DNA from: G965237725 sp965237725 | GTDB lineage: Bacteria > Pseudomonadota > Gammaproteobacteria > Arenicellales > Poriferihabitantaceae | Direction: 5' to 3' | DNA: 64,000 nucleotides | NCBI GenBank assembly: GCA_965237725.1 | Contig: OZ250151.1 | Span: forward strand, 620,001 to 684,000 | Shown here: positions 52,439 to 60,747 of the stretch, piece after piece | Numbering within the stretch: the first letter of the stretch is position 1 | Layout of the letters: each line of letters opens with the position of its first letter | Notes under the pieces: model-generated | The model's database searches: none | What the model saw: the letters and a program-made list of their open reading frames with translations, nothing else | What the model was told of the DNA's origin: nothing | Translations under genes and position numbers: made by a program

Positions 52439-53677
52439 TCAAACTTTCCCAAATACCAGTGTCCCGTTTGTGCCGCCAAATCCAAACGAATTACTTAACG
52501 CCACATCGATATTGTGCTGACGAGCCTCGACCGGCACATAATCCAGATCACACTCGGGATCCTGGTCTATCAGATTTATTGTCGGCGGAATGGATTGCTC
52601 ATAAATTGACATAACCGTCATCACCGCTTCCACCCCGCCAGCCGCACCCAGTAAATGGCCGATCATAGATTTATTTGAACTTACCAACAATTTCTTTGCA
52701 TGATTACCAAATGTGATTTTAGTTGCCAGGGTCTCAGCGACGTCACCCTGAGGGGTAGAGGTTCCATGGGCATTTAAATATTGCACGTCTTCGATGTTAG
52801 TCCCGGCATTACGCAACGCATTAGTCATACATCGTGCCGCTCCCTCACCACCCGGGGAGGGACTCGTCATGTGGTAAGCATCCCCACTCATACCAAAACC
52901 GGTTAACTCAGCATATATTCGTGCACCGCGGGCTTTTGCATGTTCATATTCTTCCAGTGCCAATACCCCGGCACCCTCACCCATAACAAAACCATCACGA
53001 CCTGTATCCCAGGGTCGGCTTGCGGTTTCCGGTGAATCGTTCCGACGACTCAGCGCCCGAGCGGAAGAGAAGCCCGCCAAAGCAGTGGGAGAAATTGATG
53101 CCTCAGCGCCACCGGCAATCATCATGTCTGCATCGCCATATTCGATGAGTCTGCCAGCTTCGCCTATAGCATGGGTACCGGTGCTACAAGCGGTGACCAT
53201 TGAAAGGTTTGGACCTTTCAATCCATGCAAAATTGAAAGATTTCCCGAAATCATATTGGTGATTGTCATTGGGATATAAAAAGGTGAAACCCGTCTGCTG
53301 CCTTTCTCTTCGAGAATCTGTGTTGTGCTTTCTATGGTCTTGATACCACCAATCCCGGATCCAATATAGACCCCAATCCGGTCGGCATTTTCTTCTGTCA
53401 CTTCAATACCCGAATCCATGAATGCCTGGTTGCCACCGATGATACCAAACTGCATGAAGCGATCCATTTTTCGCGCTTCCTTTTCTGACATATGATCCGC
53501 CGCAGAAAAATCTTTTACTTCACCAGCAAATGTGCAAGGGAATCCAGTCGCATCGAATTGTGTAATATTTGTGATTCCATTTACACCATTTAACATGCCT
53601 TGCCAGGATGCAGACAATCCGGTACCAACGGGCGTTATTGCCCCCATACCAGTTACTACTACACGTCGCTTGCTCAT
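52439..53677 (-). CDS. fabF: Beta-ketoacyl-ACP synthase II
   Basis: Extends acyl-ACP chains with malonyl-ACP, including unsaturated ones. Its catalytic triad is Cys164 (TACSTGTH), the His in NAHGTSTPQGD, and the His in SMIGHLLGAAGGVE. Length is 412 residues. acpP would normally lie just upstream; here a terminator and MITE copy B separate the two, so fabF probably has its own promoter. Confidence 0.96.
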   Translation of the reverse strand: MSKRRVVVTGMGAITPVGTGLSASWQGMLNGVNGITNITQFDATGFPCTFAGEVKDFSAADHMSEKEARKMDRFMQFGIIGGNQAFMDSGIEVTEENADRIGVYIGSGIGGIKTIESTTQILEEKGSRRVSPFYIPMTITNMISGNLSILHGLKGPNLSMVTACSTGTHAIGEAGRLIEYGDADMMIAGGAEASISPTALAGFSSARALSRRNDSPETASRPWDTGRDGFVMGEGAGVLALEEYEHAKARGARIYAELTGFGMSGDAYHMTSPSPGGEGAARCMTNALRNAGTNIEDVQYLNAHGTSTPQGDVAETLATKITFGNHAKKLLVSSNKSMIGHLLGAAGGVEAVMTVMSIYEQSIPPTINLIDQDPECDLDYVPVEARQHNIDVALSNSFGFGGTNGTLVFGKV

Positions 53678-53742
53678 AAATTTTATAACCTCTTATTCGA
53701 TTGGGTGATTATACAAGATAGCAATTAGGGACTTGGACCTAA

Positions 53743-53944
53743 GGAACCTTTAATTAATACATGAATAGTCAATTTGAGTTCAAACCCAAGTTATCGCGTG
53801 GCAATTTTTGCGTTGCGAAACTTCGCAATAGCCGTGCCCAGGCTTATTTGGCTAGGGCGTGCGTTTCGCGCCTTGAACTTTATCATTTTACCCAGTGCCC
53901 TTTTGTGTGGCAACTTGATCTACCCAGTTTTAATTAAAGGTTCC
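53743..53944 (-). mobile_element. IS5-type MITE, copy B (inverted)
   Basis: 202 bp. Read on the minus strand it aligns with copies A and D over the core GCACGGCTATTGCGAAGTTT and shares the inner segment GCCACGCGATAA with copy C, joining the four into one family. Terminal repeats are GGAACCTTTAATTAA and its partner TTAATTAAAGGTTCC. Flanks are CTAA on the left and CTAG on the right, both fitting YTAR. It lies 66 bp upstream of the fabF start. Confidence 0.85.
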
Positions 53945-54000
53945 CTAGATTACAAAGTGCGGGTATTCGGATTCAAATTCTTGTTTAACCCAAAGCGCAA

Positions 54001-54033
54001 AAAACCGCTATCTAATGAAAGAATAGCGGTTTT
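54001..54033 (-). terminator. Intrinsic terminator downstream of acpP
   Basis: AAAACCGCTAT (54001-54011) pairs perfectly with ATAGCGGTTTT (54023-54033). On the minus strand the hairpin is followed by a run of T residues, so it should end the acpP transcript about 90 bp after its stop codon and isolate fabF. Confidence 0.8.
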
Positions 54034-54122
54034 ATGAGTAAAGCTAAAAACTTGGCCAGTTCGTCAACTTACATTAAGAAAACCATTCTGACGAATCCCG
54101 CATTCACTTTTTAACTGTAATT

Positions 54123-54365
54123 TTAAGCGTCGGAGGCTGTCGCCTTGATATAGTTCACAGCATCTTGTACTTTGGTAATACTTTCCGCTTTATCATCAGG
54201 AATTTCAGCATCAAATTCCTCTTCCAAAGCCATTACCAATTCTACTGTATCAAGTGAATCAGCGCCAAGATCATCAACAAATGACGCCTCAGGCGTGACC
54301 TGATCTTCGCTGACACCGAGCTGTTCAATAACAACTTTTTTTACACGATCTTCAATTGAGCTCAT
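54123..54365 (-). CDS. acpP: Acyl carrier protein
   Basis: Carries growing fatty acids on a phosphopantetheine arm. The 80 residues are typical: the modified serine is Ser37 in DDLGADSLDTVELVMALEE (within family motif DSL), and the protein is highly acidic. A ribosome-binding site (GGAG, read on the minus strand) precedes the ATG. It lies between fabG and fabF, with a 264-bp leader from fabG and a strong terminator after it. Confidence 0.98.
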   Translation of the reverse strand: MSSIEDRVKKVVIEQLGVSEDQVTPEASFVDDLGADSLDTVELVMALEEEFDAEIPDDKAESITKVQDAVNYIKATASDA

Positions 54366-54421
54366 TCGAGTTTTAGCCTCCAGTTAATGAGTGGTTCGGC
54401 TCCGATATTCGAAAATCCTTG

Positions 54422-54440
54422 TTCATTCACTATGAATGAA
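54422..54440. promoter_or_regulatory. Palindrome upstream of acpP
   Basis: TTCATTCA (54422-54429), CTA, then TGAATGAA (54433-54440) form a perfect inverted repeat, 57 bp upstream of the acpP start in the 264-bp gap after fabG. It could be a regulator site for acpP; no known fatty-acid operator is clearly matched. The rest of the gap is A/T rich and without a gene. Confidence 0.4.
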
Positions 54441-54629
54441 AATAATCTTCTTCAGGCCTTTAGGGTATGTTTGAACGGACGGATAGTAAACAATAGATTG
54501 AGCCAAGTCCAATAAATATTCGAAAAAATTAGAAATTTTTTTAGTGTCGAATATCGAACCTAGATTTTGAATAACACCTATATATTGTTGAATATTATAC
54601 ATAAAATGCTGCAATGGTGGTCTTGCAAC

Positions 54630-55391
54630 TCAAACCATAATCATACCGCCATTAATATGTAATGTTGTGCCAGTAACATAATTGGCCATAGGTGAAGCCA
54701 GAAAAACCACTCCAGCTGCAATGTCATCAGGGCTCCCCAATTTGCCCATAGGGATGTTCGTCAAAATTCCCTGACGTTGATCTTCATTAAGCGCATTGGT
54801 CATATCGGTTTCGATAAAACCAGGAGCAACACAATTTACGGTGATATCCCGAGATGCAACTTCCTGGGCCAGGGATTTCGAAAAGCCAATCAACCCTGCC
54901 TTGGCCGCTGCATAATTCGCCTGACCGGCATTTCCTGACACCCCGACAACTGAGGTAATGTTGATTATCCGTCCAAATCTCGCCTTGGTCATTCCGCGTA
55001 GACAGGCCTTGCTCAAAGTGTATGCGGATTTCAGATTGGTGGACATGATTTCATCCCATTCAGACTCTTTCATCCTTAACATCAAATTATCCCGAGTGAT
55101 CCCAGCATTATTAACCAGCACTTCCACCGCACCAGATTTTTCACTAATTTCACCAATCAATGCCGCGACTTGTTCGCCATCATTGACGTCCAGTGTACGA
55201 CCGTAACCTGTGCCCTTTACCGAGCCCTTTATACCGCTGAAGTTTTCATCAATAGTTTTAGCACCCGCATCCGTCGTTGCCGTGCCATAAACGATGCCAC
55301 CCTGCTCTGCCAGAGCGCAGGCAATGGCTTTTCCGATGCCTCGGGTTGCACCGGTCACCAGACAAACCCGATCTTTTACTAATTCATTCAT
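54630..55391 (-). CDS. fabG: 3-oxoacyl-ACP reductase
   Basis: NADPH-dependent short-chain dehydrogenase reducing 3-oxoacyl-ACP. The cofactor loop is TGATRGIGKA (about 13-22), NNAG is at about 94-97, and the catalytic triad is Ser147, Tyr160 and Lys164 (QANYAAAKAG). Length is 253 residues. It begins 33 bp after the fabH stop; the malonyl transferase gene fabD, usually between them, is missing. Confidence 0.96.
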   Translation of the reverse strand: MNELVKDRVCLVTGATRGIGKAIACALAEQGGIVYGTATTDAGAKTIDENFSGIKGSVKGTGYGRTLDVNDGEQVAALIGEISEKSGAVEVLVNNAGITRDNLMLRMKESEWDEIMSTNLKSAYTLSKACLRGMTKARFGRIINITSVVGVSGNAGQANYAAAKAGLIGFSKSLAQEVASRDITVNCVAPGFIETDMTNALNEDQRQGILTNIPMGKLGSPDDIAAGVVFLASPMANYVTGTTLHINGGMIMV

Positions 55392-55424
55392 AGTATTAAA
55401 TCTATAACCGTAAAATATTGAAAG

Positions 55425-56393
55425 TTAGAATTTTATTAACGCTGATCCCCAGGTGAATCCACCACCAAATCCCTCGATCAGAACATGCTGGCCAGAATTT
55501 ATCCTGCCGTCACGCACGGCTTCGTCCAGCGCCAGGGGTACCGAAGCTGCTGATGTATTGCCGTGGCGTTCCACAGTAACAACCACCTTGTCGGCGGGAA
55601 TTTGTGCGCGTTTGCCAACCGCATTGATGATTCGTATATTAGCCTGATGGGGCACCAGCCAGTCCAGTTCTTCTTTGTCCATATTATTTGCATTCAGGGT
55701 TTCATCAATAATATCGCTCATCGCTTTGACCGCCCATCGAAAAACTTCTCCACCCTCCATGGTTGTAAATGCACTACCCGCTTTTATGTGCTCGAAATTG
55801 CGGGACACCCCCACAGGCACACAAAGCAGGTCTTTGTATTTACCATCGCTATGCAAATGGGTTGATAAAATTCCGGGTTGATTGTCGGCTTTTAATACAA
55901 CGGCGCCGGCGCCATCACCAAATAAAACGCAGGTGCGTCGATCAGTCCAGTCGATTATCCGGGAAAAAGTCTCAGCGCCAATCACCAATGCACAAGTTGC
56001 ACTACCGATTCTAATAAATTTATCAGCGATATCGATGGCAAACAAAAACCCAGCACAAACTGCCTGGACGTCAAATGCCGGAGGTCCGGCGATGCCCAGT
56101 CGATGTTGCAACAAACAGGCCGTGCTTGGAAAAACCTGATCTGCAGTTGTGGTTGCGACAATAATCAGATCAATTTCCTGATTTGATATACCCGCCGCCT
56201 GGATGGCATTACGTGCTGCATTTTCTGCCAGATCACAGGTAAATTCATCATCCGCTGCAATTCTGCGTTCGCTAATTCCGGTTCTGGACTGGATCCAGGC
56301 ATCATTGGTGTCCACCAGTTTTTCCAGGTCGCCATTGGTCATTATTCTTTCGGGCAGATAGCTCCCGGTACCAATAATTTTTGACCTGATCAT
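55425..56393 (-). CDS. fabH: Beta-ketoacyl-ACP synthase III
   Basis: Starts fatty-acid synthesis by condensing acetyl-CoA with malonyl-ACP. Catalytic residues are Cys113 (AVCAGFLFA), the His in VPHQANIRII and the Asn in HGNTSAASVPLAL. The 322 residues and N-terminus IIGTGSYLPERIMTN are canonical. It lies between plsX and fabG on the same strand. Confidence 0.96.
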   Translation of the reverse strand: MIRSKIIGTGSYLPERIMTNGDLEKLVDTNDAWIQSRTGISERRIAADDEFTCDLAENAARNAIQAAGISNQEIDLIIVATTTADQVFPSTACLLQHRLGIAGPPAFDVQAVCAGFLFAIDIADKFIRIGSATCALVIGAETFSRIIDWTDRRTCVLFGDGAGAVVLKADNQPGILSTHLHSDGKYKDLLCVPVGVSRNFEHIKAGSAFTTMEGGEVFRWAVKAMSDIIDETLNANNMDKEELDWLVPHQANIRIINAVGKRAQIPADKVVVTVERHGNTSAASVPLALDEAVRDGRINSGQHVLIEGFGGGFTWGSALIKF

Positions 56394-56454
56394 TTAATCA
56401 TTTCGTCCAGGGTATTTGTTAAGCACTTTGGTCAAAGTTTTCTCGTCCAACGAA

Positions 56455-57468
56455 TTAAAGTGCTACCTGATTTTCTTTATACTGAAGCGCCTTCTCGATT
56501 TGAGCAATTAAATCCTTCTCTACCTCTTCGATTGCAACTTCGATGGCGTGTCTGAAACCAATTTCATCGGTACCGCCATGGGATTTCACCACCGTTCCGG
56601 TTAAACCCAAAAAGCTGGCACCATTGTAGCGGCGATGATCCAGACGCTGTTTTATCGCCCCGAGCACCGGCTTCGATATCAAACCCGCTGACTTTGTCAG
56701 CGTATTTCGTTTAAATTCTTCTTTTAAAACACTCATAATCATCTGGGCGACACCCTCGGAGGCCTTTAGCGCAACATTACCCAAAAAACCGTCACATACC
56801 ACGAGGTCAGTATTACCGATATAAATTTCGTCGGCCTCGACGAACCCAGTATAGTTCAGCCGGCTTGCTTTAAACAGCTCTGCTGTGGTTTTAACGGTTT
56901 CATTGCCTTTGATCTCTTCGACACCGATGTTAAGCAACCCTACGCTGGGGTTCTTTTTTCCGGTCAGACATTCCACCAGCTGGGAGCCCATTAGCCCAAA
57001 CTGTAATAAGTTTTTCGGTGGTGTATCAACATTGGCACCAAGATCAAGCATATAGGTATAACCGTCTGCTCTTGGCAGGTTTGCGCAAATTGCCGGGCGA
57101 TCAATTCCCGGGAGTGTCCGTAATACGAATCGCGCTGTTGCCATTAAGGCACCGGTGTTTCCTGCACTGACACAGGCATCAACCACACCCTCTTTAACCA
57201 GGTTGATGGCGACTCGCATGGAAGAATCTTTTTTCTTTCTTAATGCATAAGCCGGTCCGTCGTCCATTTCAACAATTTCGCTGGCATGCTGGACGGATAT
57301 TCGCTTTCCGGAATACTTGCTGCTGCTTAGAGCATTTTCAATTTGCGCCGCATCGCCAACCAGAATCAGTTCCAGATTTGGATGAGAATTGAGCACCTCT
57401 AATGCACCTGGAAGGGTTACTTCAAGTCCCCGGTCACCTCCCATAGCATCAATCGAAAGCTTAATCAT
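56455..57468 (-). CDS. plsX: Phosphate acyltransferase PlsX
   Basis: Makes acyl-phosphate from acyl-ACP for phospholipid synthesis. The 337 residues include IDAMGGDRGLEVTLPGAL at the N-terminus, VDACVSAGNTGALMATARFVL and PAICANLPRADG. It is the first gene of the fab block here; MITE copy C lies only 28 bp upstream of its ATG, between it and rpmF. Confidence 0.95.
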   Translation of the reverse strand: MIKLSIDAMGGDRGLEVTLPGALEVLNSHPNLELILVGDAAQIENALSSSKYSGKRISVQHASEIVEMDDGPAYALRKKKDSSMRVAINLVKEGVVDACVSAGNTGALMATARFVLRTLPGIDRPAICANLPRADGYTYMLDLGANVDTPPKNLLQFGLMGSQLVECLTGKKNPSVGLLNIGVEEIKGNETVKTTAELFKASRLNYTGFVEADEIYIGNTDLVVCDGFLGNVALKASEGVAQMIMSVLKEEFKRNTLTKSAGLISKPVLGAIKQRLDHRRYNGASFLGLTGTVVKSHGGTDEIGFRHAIEVAIEEVEKDLIAQIEKALQYKENQVAL

Positions 57469-57496
57469 TGCATTGAAGTGGGGTTAGAAAGTTTAG

Positions 57497-57695
57497 GGAG
57501 CCTCTGAACAAGTCTGGGCGAATCAGATTGCCACTTAAAATAGCACTGGGCAAAATGATCAAGATCAAGGCAAAAATTTGGTGCAATAGCAGGGCCCATA
57601 CAATCACTTGGGCAAGAATTTTTAACGTAGATATTGCCACGCGATAAATTGGGTTTGGACTCAATATGATCGGTCACGACTTGTTCAGAGGTTCC
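57497..57695 (+). mobile_element. IS5-type MITE, copy C
   Basis: 199 bp bounded by GGAGCCTCTGAACAAGT and its inverted partner ACTTGTTCAGAGGTTCC. A 4-bp direct duplication TTAG flanks it (57493-57496 and 57696-57699), fitting the YTAR target of the IS5 group. It aligns with copy B over GGCAAAATGATCAAGATCAAGG and ATTGCCACGCGATAA (with changes). It is the most diverged from A and D. It separates rpmF from plsX. Confidence 0.85.
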
Positions 57696-57896
57696 TTAGG
57701 TTAATAATTGCGTATACAAGAGGCTCGGCATCAATCGATTATATCCGTTTATATCGAATCTTATGGCTTTGTGTTTGTAACTGCTGGATGCGGGCAAGTT
57801 TCAGAATGTATCTGTCAATCCAGCAGCAGATTCTGGTTAGTGAGCAAATCAGCCCACCAAAGTTCGAACAAACCTGAAGGCCGTTACAGGCTCATC

Positions 57897-57948
57897 CCAT
57901 TCTTACCGGGCCATTCTTACTGGCTCATTCTTACTGAACCATTCTGCC
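57897..57948. repeat. Short tandem repeat of CCATTCTTAC units
   Basis: About three and a half units of 13-15 bp: CCATTCTTACCGGG, CCATTCTTACTGG, CTCATTCTTACTGAA, then CCATTCTGCC. It lies in the gap 57700-57988 downstream of rpmF, which has no believable gene. Confidence 0.6.
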
Positions 57949-57988
57949 AGGAAATCAGCGACACATACCTGGCCTGATAGTGAAGAAA

Positions 57989-58171
57989 TTAATCCTCAGA
58001 TTTGGCTTCGACCACTTTTTTACCACGGTAATAACCATCCGCGGTTACATGGTGGCGTCGATGTTGTTCACCGGTTACCGGGTCGATGGACAACGTAGAT
58101 GCTGATAAGCCATCGTGAGATCGACGCATTCCGCGTCTGGAAGGTGTTTTACGACTCTTTTGTACAGCCAT
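57989..58171 (-). CDS. rpmF: 50S ribosomal protein L32
   Basis: A 60-residue basic ribosomal protein: MAVQKSRKTPSRRGMRRSHD at the start and PVTGEQHRRHHVTADGYYRG in the middle. It lacks the Cys4 zinc motif, as in other gammaproteobacterial L32. yceD, which usually precedes it, is absent; the divergent aroG gene follows on the other side of a 282-bp gap. plsX, its usual downstream partner, is 520 bp away because of MITE copy C. Confidence 0.96.
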   Translation of the reverse strand: MAVQKSRKTPSRRGMRRSHDGLSASTLSIDPVTGEQHRRHHVTADGYYRGKKVVEAKSED

Positions 58172-58332
58172 GATGTCCTCAACTTAAGTTAAAAATTGCG
58201 CTATAAACTGCCCAGTTATGTGCAATTCAGGGTAATAAAGCCTTATTTCTGGGTCCTGATCGCAAAATGATCCAGGGCCGAAAAAGCGGCGGGATTATAG
58301 TCTTTTATCCCATTGCCGTCAAAACATCCAAA

Positions 58333-58362
58333 AACTGATTTTTTGGGCGTAAAAAATCAGTT
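58333..58362. promoter_or_regulatory. Inverted repeat upstream of aroG
   Basis: AACTGATTTTTT (58333-58344) and AAAAAATCAGTT (58351-58362) are perfect 12-bp arms with a 6-bp centre, ending 91 bp before the aroG start in the divergent rpmF-aroG gap. It may be an operator or an RNA hairpin in the leader of either gene. Confidence 0.5.
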
Positions 58363-58453
58363 AATGGAGCATAAATTTAAAGTAATCGCTTAACACTTCG
58401 GGGCGATAAACGTACAATCCAACGTCTTTAAATTTCCATCCACGAGAATACGT

Positions 58454-59512
58454 GTGACAACAACAAATACCGACGACCTGAGAATTGCCAGCATTACCCA
58501 TGTGATTAATCCCAGCGATATCACAGAAGAATTGCCGATTATCGATTCCGCTGCCCAAACTACCCAACAAACCCGCGAAGCGATCCACAATATCCTGGTC
58601 GGTGAAGACGACCGTCTGCTGGTTATTGTCGGGCCTTGTTCCATTCATGATACCGATGCTGCTCTGGATTATGCGAATCGACTCCTGCAATTAAAACAAA
58701 AATACCAGGATGATCTATTGATTGTGATGCGGGTTTATTTCGAAAAACCCCGTACGACGGTGGGCTGGAAAGGACTCATTAATGATCCGGATCTAAACGA
58801 TACTTTTGATATCAACAAAGGACTACGTACCGCACGCAAACTGCTCCTCGAACTGAATAACATGGGCATGCCCGCGGGGACGGAGTATCTGGACATCATC
58901 ACGCCGCAATATGTTGCTGACCTGATTTCATGGGGCGCTATTGGCGCGCGCACAACAGAAAGCCAGGTACACCGGGAATTAAGTTCGGGTTTGTCCTGCC
59001 CGGTTGGATTAAAGAATGGCACCAATGGCAATCTGGATATTGCTGTTGATGGGATTCGTGCTGCGGCCAGACCCCATCATTTTCTATCATTGACAAAAAC
59101 CGGCAAATCCGCAATTTTCACCACTACCGGAAATTCAGACTGCCATATTATTCTGCGCGGTGGAAAATCACCGAACTATGATGCTGACAACGTAAATGAA
59201 GCCTGCGATAAGCTATCTTCTGCAGGTCTAACACCTCAGGTCATGATCGATTTTAGCCATGCAAACAGTAAAAAGATTCCAGATAACCAGATGATGGTTG
59301 CTGATGATGTTGGTAATCAGATTGCCGGTGGTGACATTCGAATTATGGGGATAATGGTGGAAAGTCATATCGTTGCCGGACGCCAGGAAGTCGTAGATGG
59401 GAAAGCAGAGACTTATGGACAGAGTATTACCGATGCCTGTATCGATTTCGATGACACAATTAAATTGATCGATGGCCTTGCCGCCGACGTACGAAAACGC
59501 CGCCAGAAATAA
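58454..59512 (+). CDS. aroG: 3-deoxy-7-phosphoheptulonate (DAHP) synthase, class I
   Basis: Condenses phosphoenolpyruvate and erythrose 4-phosphate, the first shikimate-pathway step. The 352-residue protein is of the AroF/AroG/AroH type: VIVGPCSIHDTDAALDYA-like sequence near residue 55 (LLVIVGPCSIHD), RVYFEKPRTTVGWKG, KNGTNGNLDIA, and the metal-binding His and Asp in MIDFSHANSKK. Which aromatic amino acid inhibits it cannot be read with certainty. The start is a GTG. sat follows 20 bp after its stop. Confidence 0.93.
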   Translation: MTTTNTDDLRIASITHVINPSDITEELPIIDSAAQTTQQTREAIHNILVGEDDRLLVIVGPCSIHDTDAALDYANRLLQLKQKYQDDLLIVMRVYFEKPRTTVGWKGLINDPDLNDTFDINKGLRTARKLLLELNNMGMPAGTEYLDIITPQYVADLISWGAIGARTTESQVHRELSSGLSCPVGLKNGTNGNLDIAVDGIRAAARPHHFLSLTKTGKSAIFTTTGNSDCHIILRGGKSPNYDADNVNEACDKLSSAGLTPQVMIDFSHANSKKIPDNQMMVADDVGNQIAGGDIRIMGIMVESHIVAGRQEVVDGKAETYGQSITDACIDFDDTIKLIDGLAADVRKRRQK

Positions 59513-59531
59513 TTGCAACCAGAATTTCCCG

Positions 59532-60716
59532 ATGATTAAACCCCACGGCGCCCCTGCGCTGATACCCCTATATGTGAACGACGCCGCTGAGCGCCAGCGC
59601 CTGGTTAAATCCGCAAACGATCTTCGTGCCATTATGCTGAGCTCCGCCGGCGCTGCAAATGCCGTGATGCTGGGTGCTGGTTACTTTACCCCACTTAAGG
59701 GCTATATGAATAAAGCGGATTCATTGAGTGTGGCCGCAGCCATGCACACTGAAGATGGTCTTTTTTGGCCAACGCCGGTTATGTGCCTGACAAAATCAGA
59801 AATCGATATTCCACCTGGCACATCCATCGCCCTGCTAGACCCCAATGTTGATGGCAACCCGGTGCTTGGGATTCTGGATTTGGAGAATATTGAGATCATG
59901 TCGGAAACGGAAATGACTCAAATTTGCGAAAATGTTTATGGTACCAGTGACACCAACCATCCAGGGGTTGCAGAATTTTTAAACCAGGGTCGGACATTGT
60001 TATCTGGAAACATACAGGTCCTTAATTTCAGTTATTTTAAGCATGAGTTTGCGGACACCTTTCGTACCGCAGTAGAAATTCGCCAGGCGATCGAGCAAAA
60101 CCGTTGGAAAACCACGGTGGCATTTCAAACCAGAAACCCCATGCATCTCGCTCATGAAGAATTGTGTCGAATCGCAATGGACCGAATCGGGGCTGACGGT
60201 TGTGTAATCCACATGTTGTTGGGGAAATTGAAGCCTGGCGACATTCCAGCGGATGTTCGCGACGCCACCATACGAAAGATGGTTGAGCTTTATTTCCCTG
60301 AAAACACGGTCATGATAACCGGCTATGGATTCGATATGCTTTATGCAGGTCCACGAGAGGCGGTTCTGCATGCTATCTTTCGACAGAACATGGGCGCAAC
60401 CCATTTTATTATCGGTCGGGACCATGCCGGGGTAGGCGACTACTATGGCGCATTTGATGCCCAAACCATTTTTGACGAGGAGGTTCCCGACGGCGCCCTG
60501 GAAATAAAAATTTTTAATGCCGATCACACCGCTTATTCAAAGAAACTCAACAAAGTCGTTATGATGGGTGAAGCGCCGGACCACAAACTGGAAGACTTTG
60601 TTTTACTTTCCGGCACTAAGGTTCGAGAAATGTTATCCCAGGGCATCGCCCCACCAGCAGAATTCTCCAGGCCCGAAGTTGCGCAAATCCTTATGGATTA
60701 TTATCAGCGTAATTAA
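59532..60716 (+). CDS. sat: Sulfate adenylyltransferase (ATP sulfurylase)
   Basis: Makes APS from ATP and sulfate. From the ATG at 59532 (MIKPHGAPALIPLYV) it has 394 residues, the monomeric Sat type rather than CysD/CysN. An N-terminal PUA-like domain is followed by the catalytic domain with FQTRNPMHLAHEE (the QxRNPxHxAHE substrate loop), GRDHAGVGDYYG and the C-terminal SGTKVREMLSQG. An earlier start at 59472 would overlap aroG. It supplies substrate to CysC, whose gene lies 23 kb away. Confidence 0.94.
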   Translation: MIKPHGAPALIPLYVNDAAERQRLVKSANDLRAIMLSSAGAANAVMLGAGYFTPLKGYMNKADSLSVAAAMHTEDGLFWPTPVMCLTKSEIDIPPGTSIALLDPNVDGNPVLGILDLENIEIMSETEMTQICENVYGTSDTNHPGVAEFLNQGRTLLSGNIQVLNFSYFKHEFADTFRTAVEIRQAIEQNRWKTTVAFQTRNPMHLAHEELCRIAMDRIGADGCVIHMLLGKLKPGDIPADVRDATIRKMVELYFPENTVMITGYGFDMLYAGPREAVLHAIFRQNMGATHFIIGRDHAGVGDYYGAFDAQTIFDEEVPDGALEIKIFNADHTAYSKKLNKVVMMGEAPDHKLEDFVLLSGTKVREMLSQGIAPPAEFSRPEVAQILMDYYQRN

Positions 60717-60747
60717 TCCCGCTGTTATTTGCTACAGAAATTTAAAA

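Noticed and set aside
53774..54037. Possible 87-residue protein upstream of fabF
   Set aside because: It lies almost wholly inside MITE copy B and resembles a frame in copy C only because the repeats are related.
57461..57677. Two overlapping short frames upstream of plsX
   Set aside because: Both read through MITE copy C.
57708..57977. 89-codon frame between MITE copy C and rpmF
   Set aside because: Has a poor start, spans the short tandem repeat, and shows no domain.
60000..60527. 175-codon minus-strand open frame
   Set aside because: Opposite the catalytic domain of ATP sulfurylase, with no start context or recognisable domain.
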